Assembly (NCBI GenBank): GCA_963662175.1
Contig: OY759217.1
Location: 10,294,562-10,358,561 of the forward strand
Direction: 5' to 3'
From: Aradus depressus
Lineage: Eukaryota > Arthropoda > Insecta > Hemiptera > Aradidae
DNA length: 64,000 bases
Within the stretch, counting starts at the first letter, position 1; each line of letters starts with the position of its first letter. Below, piece after piece: positions 56,163 to 64,000 of this stretch. The position numbers and the translations under genes are program-made. Under the pieces are notes generated by a model. The model saw only the letters and a program-made list of their open reading frames with translations, searched no databases and was not told the origin of the DNA.

Positions 56163-56627
56163 AAAAAGAGAAAGTTTGTTGTGTATTTGAGGTAATTTCG
56201 GAAGCTACTTTTAACCGATTTGGATAATTCTGTCACTACTGGGAAGCTTATTTCTTTTCGTTGGACATATGCTATACATCTTAAAGGGAGCCGAGCAGTG
56301 ATGGTAAAGGTGAAGCAAGTCGGAGGAGAAACGGCCGTCCTGGCGGGCGTCATTTATTACACAAACTACCTAAACAGTTGAAGATGTATCAAAATGATGT
56401 ATGGAGGAATGTAGGCAATAAAATGTTCTATAAAAAAATAAGTCTACAACAGCATCTGTAACAGATATTCAATAAAAGTTTTAATTTGAGACTTGCAGTT
56501 GGACGGTTCTTGGCTATATTCGCAGAGCGACCTTCGAAAAAAATATTCCATATAAATGTGTCTTTTAGTTTTCTCTTAAATTTCTATTTGAAAATATTTT
56601 TATTAGGTGATAAGTCGAAGGATTCGA
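56163..56627. other. Unassigned intron
   Basis: Nothing recognised. Confidence 0.45.
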
Positions 56628-56700
56628 GCCCGGGATTAGAGATTAAGACACTTTTATCACACGGTCATGAGGACACTTCCATAAAGTTGAATGAACAATG
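56628..56700 (-). repeat. SINE-F tRNA-like head, copy 2
   Basis: The minus strand reads GAAGTGTCCTCATGACCGTG, then ...TCTAATCCCGGGCTCGAATC (B box GGCTCGAATCC). It matches the head at 33486-33541. Confidence 0.6.
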
Positions 56701-56825
56701 ACAGATATCGCGAAAATGGTCAAAACGTCTTCAGGGGAGCTTGAAACGTCAAAATATGTTGACGACTCGATATTGGATTTTCGCACGATTATCATACTTC
56801 TCTATTCTATCGATATAAGAAAGTA
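56701..56825 (+). repeat. Rep-C end fragment
   Basis: gaaaatggtcaaaacgtctt, gagcttgaaacgtcaaaata, tgttgacgactcgatattgg. Confidence 0.65.
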
Positions 56826-57103
56826 AAAACATTTTCTCTTGTATTTTTAACTTTCATTTTCTTTATCACGCCTTGCATATAAATTGCTTTTCAATTCTCT
56901 ATGTAGAATAAATAGATAATTTTATTCCAATTTGAGGCAGCTTGGAATTCAACCTACTGTCCGTCATGTCATCTTAATTCCAATTCCAAGTCCAACTCTC
57001 AATTCCGATTCGAAAATCTGAATGGAATTGACATTTGGAATTCCAACATCTACTTCCAAAAAATGACTATTGAACAATGTTTTTTTTTTGTTTTTTTTTG
57101 CAG
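56826..57103 (+). other. End of the 5.9-kb intron with acceptor
   Basis: A strong pyrimidine tract and cag at 57101-57103 form the acceptor. Confidence 0.75.
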
Positions 57104-57300
57104 GAAAGCCTAACCCAGCTGTGTTCAGGAGCCAGGAGGTGGGCCGATCTCGGGACACTTACAACATCAGCTGGAGTGTCAACAGCTATACACCCATCGA
57201 AGAGTTCAAACTCTCCTTCAGGAAACTGCCAGCCCAGGGAGGTTCTTCAGCAGCCACACATCACAATTCCAACCACCATGGGAAGCGGCCCAGTCGAAGA
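57104..57300 (+). CDS. Exon of klingon/lachesin-like gene (Ig-FN3 linker and start of FN3)
   Basis: 197 nt: ga completes a Gly codon, then 65 codons. The peptide begins KPNPAVFRSQEVGRSRDTYN and continues ISWSVNSYTPIEEFKLSFRK LPAQGG. 'YNISWSV.SY.PIEEF.L.FR' is the start of a fibronectin type III domain, with the B-strand Trp. NIS is a possible glycosylation site. The last part (SSAATHHNSNHHGKRPSRR) is polar and His-rich, probably a loop insert within the FN3 domain. The donor gtaaat starts at 57301 in phase 0. The order Ig then FN3 is typical of klingon-like proteins, which sit at the neuronal surface. Confidence 0.94.
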
Positions 57301-57770
57301 GTAAATAGCACATTATTTATTTATTTATTTATTATTATACCATGGAGAATTTAGCAGAGACATGGTATACTCCCGGTCACGGGCAATGTCACCAAACAGT
57401 TGCATGGTCAACTGGTTTGCAACTTGCGTTGATAATCACTCGAACCGTGTGCGGAGGGCGTAAGGTCGAACTGGAAACTTGAAAATAAAACATTTTCGAA
57501 GTGGAGTAGAAAATTTTCTTTGAAATCATTGCTAAGATATTCTAAAAAAAACTCTGAGATACCGCGACTTTATGTTTCTTATTTGCGGATTTATCCAACC
57601 ATCCATCTCACTTATATAAAAATGCACTGCTCACTCACATCTCTTTGGTTCATTGTATGAATCGTTTTAATTTTCTAAAGATGACATGTACAGATTTATA
57701 AATTGTTCACCAGACGTGAAAAATGAATTATTTCCCAAGCATGTGAATATTAAAATAATACAACATTCCT
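57301..57770 (+). other. Following intron
   Basis: The donor is gtaaat. No exon continuing the FN3 domain was recognised downstream in the window. Confidence 0.6.
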
Positions 57771-58030
57771 TCAGGAGTCTCCCCACTGCTCACTAGCCTA
57801 GTATATCTATCAGCGTCTATGTACTGTATCTGTGTGAAGTGGTCCGGAGGTGCCCACTGCTGTACCCTGGCGGGGACCGCTGCTATTCGCCTCCGGGTTC
57901 CTCCTCTGCCGGCTCCCCTCCCGTTTATTTTTCCTTTAGTCGAAATTGTCAAAATGCTGGTGTACGAGTATAAGTCAGTTGAGGTATATCTAGGTTTGAC
58001 TAGGGCGCCAATGGCCATGCTGTCGACGCC
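57771..58030. other. GC-rich island with an unrecognised minus-strand frame
   Basis: 57829-57930 is far more GC-rich than its surroundings. A 96-codon minus frame (57728-58018) includes RVQQWAPPDHFTQIQYIDAD and a plus frame of 75 codons overlaps it. I recognise neither. It could be an exon, a captured gene piece or a CpG-type regulatory element. Confidence 0.3.
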
Positions 58031-58379
58031 CCCAAAAAAACAATGAAATTCTGGGGGATGTAATATTGTACTAAATAAATACCTTGTATTTTTAAAACTC
58101 GCATAGAAAACGATAAAATTTCAAAATTTTATGTTAAACTAAAAGAAAATTTTCCAAACTTTCATAAAATATGTGAAATCATTCTGGAAACATTATAAAT
58201 GTCAAAGTGCCGCTGTTTGAAGATTAAGCATTGGACGCCTGGCCTCAATAAACCAAAATATTGAATTTTTTCTATTGTTGCTTAGAACAGTTTTTTTCCA
58301 TTATCCGTTTTCACGACTGTTAAAGAAATGCGAACATTTTGGAAACATGGTCAAACTTGTATGTCTTTGCGAATCTGGC
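58031..58379. other. Unassigned intron
   Basis: Nothing recognised. Confidence 0.4.
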
Positions 58380-58510
58380 CAACTATAACATCATAACGCC
58401 TGCTAGATCTACACAATGTTTTTCGTCGCTCCGTGGGAGTCCTGAATTTGGCCAACTCAAGTTTAGTTAGGGAAGGTTCTTTGACAAATATCTGACATCG
58501 CACCGCCATA
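58380..58510 (-). repeat. Old, diverged SINE-A fragment
   Basis: aactataacatcataacgcc, cgtgggagtcctgaatttgg and atctgacatcgcacc keep the SINE order, with many changes. Confidence 0.6.
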
Positions 58511-59480
58511 CTCGTTAGAGCTGCATCTCAAAGGATCGCTTTGCAATGATACTGCCATGGGAAACTGTTTTTTGAATGGTTGTTTTTCAGTGATCAACTT
58601 TCAACGATCTTAGTTCATTGTTTCACGAAACTTTGTCAATATTTAACCCTTTGAACCCCTAACTAATCTATTCTCCCCTTTAATATCCCTTTCTAAGCCG
58701 CTTTTACTAGTACCACTTCTAAAAAGTCTTTATGGAAAAAACAGATTCAGCTTTTTTTCTTTCATTTAATTTAAAAAGAAAAAAAAAATAATGTGCCAAG
58801 CTGTTCGTTCATAGAACACACCTGGGTTTGCAGAGGTCTCTCCTGAAATTCACCTTTCACCTTCGGGTTAATGGGACTTATTTTGCTCAAACGTTAAAAT
58901 ATATTTTATTTTTTATTTATTAATTAATATTATAAAAAAAGTCATTAACAGTTAAAATAGCTCTCGAACTGAATTAATAATATATCAAATGTACTATACT
59001 CAATGAAAATAATTATAATAATATTAAATTAAATTTCCTTTCTTTTTTTGAGGCATGAATGAATAAACAACTTTATTGCTCATAAAGATCTATTTTACAG
59101 CAATGAGTCCGATATAATAAATATTTCATTATTTCTAATTAATAATGACTTAATTAAAGTAAAACAAAGCAGATAACATTAATAAGCAAAACAATAGCAG
59201 TGATTTCTTCATACTAAAATAAAATATAATAACCAGTTTCTAAAAATAAATAAAATGAAATGAAATAACCTGTATGAAAATAAAGATTTTCCTGAACTCC
59301 AAACTTGCCCGAACAAAAAAAATAAAAGTGAAGTTTCTCAAACTATTAGTAAATTGTGGAGATGTGACTGTTGTTGAGAGACATCTATCGGAACATCTTC
59401 AAAATAGCTAGCCAGATGGAGCAGCCGTGGACCAGCTCACAACATAACACAAACCACAACTAATCTTAGAGAGAACTCTT
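58511..59480. other. Unassigned intron
   Basis: AT-rich, nothing recognised. Confidence 0.4.
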
Positions 59481-59945
59481 ATTACTTCCCCAGCTCTGAA
59501 TGTAACAACATTGAATTTTATATATGGATCCAGAACCCTCTAATGACGACACATATTGTTTTTCAGCCAAATCGACCAAAGGGAAGGGGGGATTAGGGGG
59601 GAGGCCTAACACAAAAACTAATAACTGCCGATAGAATGAAAGTATTGACACAAAATTTCATATGTGTGACCAAAATCTCATATGGACACCACCTACCAAT
59701 TTTCAGCCAAATCGGCCGAAGGGGGGGGGGGGGGGGGGGAGATTAGGGGAGAGGCTCAACCTAAAACTGCATGGACACAATCAGCCGGTCATTAACCGAC
59801 GACTTTTCTTTTGTTTGTAGTCGTGTTTTTAGGTAAGTCAACTGTTGAATATTAGCCCAAACGGTCGACTGGTTTTGAAGAGGGAGCGAAACGTTAATTG
59901 ATTAGTTTGTTCTAGGGAAGTAGATTGGCCGGTGATTTACCGACG
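59481..59945 (+). repeat. Rep-B copy with a duplicated terminal motif
   Basis: It starts attacttccccagctctg and ends tagattggccggtgatttac, cgacgac. In the middle (59782-59812) a second terminal-like motif (cagccggtcattaaccgacg, acttttc) appears, and a G-run of about 17 lies near 59720. Confidence 0.85.
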
Positions 59946-60225
59946 ACTTTTTTCCTTGTTTTAAATAAATCTGCGCCCTTTTTCCCCATCGAGCCGGAGT
60001 TGGACAAGAATTCTGAACTTGTTTACATGTATCTATACATAGGTATATACATGTTTGCCAATTTTAGAATCAGAATCCAGTTGCATATTGTTATTTATTT
60101 CGTCCTAAAATCGTTTTAATATTAATTCAAATTCATATCTTTGCCGACCATCCTATGGTATTTTAATTATCTGGCACACTTTTCATTTTGATTTGTGGTT
60201 CTATCGTTCCAACTCGTGTGGTTAT
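59946..60225. other. Unassigned intron
   Basis: Nothing recognised. Confidence 0.4.
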
Positions 60226-60400
60226 TAATAATAATATTTATTTCCTTTAAACCATAACATGGTAATTGAATATGTCATGTAATTTTTCAATCAAAATAGC
60301 TTACAAATTATAATATAATATATAATATCATGTATGTTATACATCAACCGATATTAAATCTTAGAATACAAACACATATGAGATGATTAACAACATTTTT
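60226..60400 (-). repeat. LINE 3'-end fragment (family E)
   Basis: aataatatttatttccttta, aaccataacatggtaa, tacatcaaccgatattaaat. The longest copy of this family here. Confidence 0.6.
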
Positions 60401-60533
60401 TTTGTTTTTAAAATAAATAATAGAAGATAAATGAATATCCTATGAAGTCCTAATACTATAGATACTTCTTTAAGGCACCTTCCTCAGGTCACAAAGAGCG
60501 AAATGTAGAAAAATAAATATATATATATATATA

Positions 60534-61357
60534 TTAGGGTGGTCCTTAAAGTGAAAAAGTTGAAATTTTAAAACATGCTCCCCTAGGTCGAAAATAGTTC
60601 CCAAAAAAAAAATTTTGGCGCCGAAAAAACGAGAAAACATATTAAATAACCCGTCCCCCATCGAGGTTGAATTTTAAATGGGAGTTAACATGGGTTTCAA
60701 AGTTTTCTTCAGTCGATCGATTACTGAGCTGTTGATTTCCATCGCATTAAGGTAGAAAATGGTACTCGGGGTTTTCGGGGTCGCTGAAGCAGAATATGAT
60801 GTTAAAAACTCATTTTAATACATGCCAGCTGTCAAAAAACCTGTCATTATCATTTACTTTTTTCATAATCATGGTTTTTTCAGTATTATCATTGACGACA
60901 GCTGTCAAGTGTGAAAATCGTTTTTAGAAATTGATTAAATATCGAAAAATGTTTTCCTTACATTTTTTTAATCGAAACTAGTAGACATTTTTGTTTAGAA
61001 ACTGATAATACTAAAAAAAACGTGATTATGAAAAAAATAAATGATAATGACAGGTCTTTTTACAGCTGGCATGTATTAAAATGAGTATTTAACATCATAT
61101 TCTGCTTCAGCGACCCCGAAAACCCCTGAGTACCATTTTCTACCTTAATGCGATGGAAATCAACGGCTTAGTAATCGATCGACTGAAGAAAACTTTGAAA
61201 CCCATGTTAAATCCCATTTAAAATTCAACCTCGATGGGGGACGGGTTGTTCAATATGTTTCCTCGTTTTTTCGGCGCCAAAAAATTTTTTTTGGGAACTT
61301 CTTTCGACCTAGGGGAGCACGTTTTAAAATTTCAACTTTTTCAATTTAAGGACCACC

Positions 61358-61361
<4 letters not shown>
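60534..61361. mobile_element. Non-autonomous DNA transposon with ~357-bp inverted arms, inside a TA microsatellite
   Basis: The left arm (60534-60891) and right arm (61003-61361) are near-perfect inverted repeats, starting ttaGGGTGGTCCttaaagtg and ending ...ggaccaccctaa. The 111-bp centre is unique. Both flanks are (TA)n, about 16 bp on the left and about 80 bp on the right, so a TA target is likely but cannot be proved inside a repeat. The similar frames in each arm (60470-60661 minus, 61234-61446 plus) mirror each other and are not genes. I do not assign a superfamily. Confidence 0.92.

Positions 61362-61441
<80 letters not shown>
61362..61441. repeat. (TA)n microsatellite, ~40 units
   Basis: Uninterrupted tatata directly after the inverted-repeat element. 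The matching (TA)n on its left at 60518-60533 is shorter. Confidence 0.97.
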
Positions 61442-61445
<4 letters not shown>

Positions 61446-61622
61446 AATTAACGAAGTAAATATTATATAACTAAAGTTAGTGGTAATAATATAAATATTT
61501 AAAAAAAATCATTACGATAGAAATTGTAGGATATTGGTGGAGGACCTCTGTCAAGAAAATAATTAAATTAAAGCTTTTATATATGATATTTCTATGTTTC
61601 TGCAGAGATATTGTGAAACAAT
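61442..61622. other. Unassigned intron
   Basis: Nothing recognised. Confidence 0.35.
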
Positions 61623-62219
61623 AAAAAATAAAGAAAAACTTTTTTTTTTTTTTAATATTGTCTATTTCGCATAATAAATATAGGTTAGGTTTTATGACTC
61701 ATGCCCGGGATTTAACTACGAGGTCATATCGCCTACTACCAGAGCGCTCTTTCGTCACTCTGGTGGACATGAGCCCGACTCTACTGCGGGAGTCCTAAAT
61801 TTTGCCTACCCTGAATTTTTATTCACCTAGGGCAGGGGTCTTTAACGAGTACCTGACATCGTACAGGCTCGGGACCATCGCTTAAAGTCCCATCGGAAGG
61901 ACGGTGTGCTTAAGTTTATTTTACCTCCCAGATAAAATAAACTAAGGGCCTTGGTCGGGTTTCGAACCCACGATCTCAGAAGACAAGCACGCATACCACT
62001 GAGCTACCGGCGCCCTCTATATGTGTATATATAAAATCAAAGAAAATGAGCTATAAGAATGTCCTCCTTATTATGTTGCGTCCTCTGCGGGTGTACTTTC
62101 GGTATTGCTATCATCTTCAGCTGAATATGATAGCAATACCGAAAGTACTCTCATATATTATATTTATTTTGTGATGTATGCAATATTTTTAAAAACATAG
62201 GTTTTTCTTTATTTTTTAG
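61623..62219. mobile_element. Foldback element hosting a SINE-A
   Basis: The left arm (61623-61682, aaaaaataaagaaaaac, aatattgtctatttcgc) pairs with the right arm (62160-62219, gtatgcaatatttttaaaaa, cataggtttttctttatttt) with mismatches. Between them lie the SINE-A copy and the core gtactttcggtattgctatc, atcttcagc, itself followed by its inverted copy gatagcaataccgaaagtac. Confidence 0.75.
61683..62017 (-). repeat. Full-length SINE-A nested in the foldback element
   Basis: On the minus strand it starts GAGGGCGCCGGTAGCTCAGT (A box) with B box GGTTCGAAACCC and an intact body, and ends with the CATAAAACCTAACC tail. It is among the copies closest to the consensus. A TSD is not clear because the flanks are AT-repetitive. 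Confidence 0.93.
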
Positions 62220-63020
62220 CTTTCATATATGAAACACGACTTTGAAATTATGATATTTTTTTTTTCTTTTAAACAACGAGAAAAAAATCCCGTTTCCGAA
62301 TTGAGGGTTCCGTCTACCATGGTTGAATTGTAATTAAATTAAACATTTTTTATTGTATTCAAGAAGTGGGGAAGGGCATTAAAGAAGATTTCACTTACTT
62401 CAAAAAAATAAGAATAAATAATGATAATAAAATATGAACAATGTTTTGTTATTCGAAATTGTTACTTTCTGGTTTCATAATGGTCACTACTCCGTAGTAT
62501 TGTTGAGAGGGGAAATATTTATATTATTTCTATTGAGTATTTATGTTTCAAATACAAACAGCGCAGGTAATGACAAGATTTTAAGTTTATTAAATATTTC
62601 TCTGCAGCTTGTTGTTTGATTGATATTATTCATTATTCTTAGTGCTTTCTTTTGAAATGTTGAAGTCTAGATTAGCAACGGGCTATCTGCAGGTTGCCCT
62701 CCTATTCTAGAAACCCTTGAGTCAGTCTGAAGGAATATTAAATATAAAATCACAACAGTTGATGAACATAAAACTTGTGAGTTGAATTTTATGGAATCTT
62801 TATCATTTGCAACAAGTACATTGTATAGTATAATGGCCACTTAGAAAAGTGCTGCACTCTACAACTAAGTTCCATCATCAAAAATGGTAAACAGTGTTGA
62901 TAAGTTCCTTCTGGACGAGTTTTGCCTTGGTTAACGATCCTGAGGCGTCTTAATCTGACCCTAATCGTCGCTTTCCACAAGGACACTTTTCCTTTAAAAC
63001 TCAGTTATGAGAGCCCAGGA
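62220..63020. other. Unassigned intron
   Basis: No coding region recognised; frames at 62434 and 62789 are short and without family resemblance. Confidence 0.45.
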
Positions 63021-63330
63021 GGTGGGGGGGGGGGGGGGGGGGGGGGGGACTTTTGGCTCGCTATTTCTGAGCTTTCCTCTTAATCTCTCTCCCTCTTGCT
63101 CCTGCTCTCCTGCTCCTCTCGGGACCATTTCCAGAGATAAAAGCGTCCCTCATTCCTGAAACCAGCCAGATAAGAGCAACTCAACTCTCCAGGGAACTAC
63201 TCTGAAAACAACCAATTTCACTTTTTCATCTTTTAAAAAAAAAAGTTCTCTTGTTTTCTGTCGTTTCTTTACTTTTTTTTCTTCATGTTTTTTCTTTTTT
63301 TTTTTTTTTTGTTTACTTTCTATTATTCTC
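63021..63330. repeat. Poly-G run followed by pyrimidine-rich tract
   Basis: A run of about 24 G lies near 63025-63048. CT-rich sequence follows, and then T-runs at 63275-63312. Confidence 0.85.
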
Positions 63331-63431
63331 GTTCTTTCAAATTGACATTGCCTTTATATAATTATTATCTTCTAGCTGTGGTACCCGTCGTTCACTTTAG
63401 ATATCCATTGCTAAAAAGTACCTTAATATTA

Positions 63432-63618
63432 CTTAAAAAATAAGGAAAACGTATGTTTTTAAAAAAATATTGTCTATTTGACAAAATATATATAATACGG
63501 GAGTACTTTCGGTATTGCTACCATCTTCAGCCATGGCTTAACAAATACTGAAGTTAAGAAGGTGTTTGTGAAATAGACAATATTTTTTTTTTTAAACCTA
63601 CGTTTTTCTTTACTTTTT
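63432..63618. mobile_element. Foldback element, typical copy
   Basis: Left arm aataaggaaaacgtatgttt, aatattgtctatttgacaaa; right arm gtgaaatagacaatattttt, aaacctacgtttttctttac. The centre holds gggagtactttcggtattgc, taccatcttcagc. Confidence 0.85.
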
Positions 63619-64000
63619 AATTTGATGAAGGTTTCATAAAGGATTATCCTTCCTAATCAATTTCATTACGTTCAATTGTTCGATTAGTTTATGTTGTCAG
63701 ATTGTTATGAAAAGTTCTACCATATCTCTTGCTTATTTATTTCGGTTATGGAAGTTCAACTAGTTTACAATCCAAATGGTACTCTTTTTTTTTTTTCAGC
63801 CCCCACGGGGTTTTTCTTGTAGATAGACAGACAATAAGGAAGTTATCAGACACGTTATTAAGCATCTAAATAGCTTGTTCCTTAGGGATGTTTGTTATAC
63901 GATGTTAAGAAACCCGGTTGATTGTCCCATCAAATTTTTTTTTTTTTCCCCACTTAGTGTTGGATAGGATTGGTAGCAACCGAACAAAAAATCCCAGTTA
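63619..64000. other. Unassigned intron, cut by window end
   Basis: Nothing recognised. Confidence 0.4.

Noticed and set aside
61234..61446. Frame MGDGLFNMFPRFFGAK... occurring on both strands (also 60470-60661).
   Set aside because: The two frames are mirror images in the two arms of the inverted-repeat element, and one runs into the TA microsatellite as poly-YI.

Overview
The window reads as nuclear DNA of an animal, most likely an insect. It is AT-rich, has almost no long open frames, shows canonical GT/AG splice sites around short exons, and is packed with SINEs, LINE fragments and DNA transposons. The only host gene I can support is a cell-adhesion gene of the immunoglobulin superfamily (lachesin/klingon type, Ig domain followed by FN3). 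The repeat style suggests a hemipteran, and a planthopper such as Nilaparvata is my guess from general familiarity. The sequence itself does not prove the species.

Gene layout: three internal exons of one plus-strand gene are visible at 5504-5601, 51006-51180 and 57104-57300. The phases fit exactly (0 between the first pair, 1 between the second pair) and together they encode most of one Ig domain and the start of an FN3 domain. The introns are about 45.4 kb and 5.9 kb. The first and last exons, the promoter and the remaining domains lie outside the window or were not recognised.

The rest is intron and repeats. (a) SINE-A is a tRNA-derived SINE of about 340 bp with A and B boxes. About 30 copies occur in both orientations, several with target-site duplications (TSDs). 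(b) Rep-B is an unclassified repeat of about 500-700 bp whose ends carry ACTTCCCC/GGGGAAGT palindromes. It has nearly 30 copies and often hosts other insertions. I call it '+' when it begins TACTTCCCCAG and ends TGCTGGGGAAGTA. (c) LINE remnants: one RTE-like, several Jockey/CR1-like, and one with an RNase H tail, most of them 5'-truncated and some with clear TSDs. (d) DNA transposons: a hAT MITE with 8-bp TSD, a hAT transposase C-terminus with one terminal repeat, a BED zinc finger fragment, a long-TIR element of about 828 bp, and a foldback family with arms up to 70 bp. (e) Minisatellites of 55, 55, 57 and about 33 bp, one of them born from a SINE-A copy.

I found no new multi-gene system. 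The most unusual items are the perfect 70-bp foldback and its relatives, the SINE-born minisatellite, the 57-bp minisatellite that keeps several frames open, the RTE fragment between 70-bp direct repeats, and the double-palindrome ends of Rep-B. All boundaries were read by eye, so repeat edges may be off by several bases.
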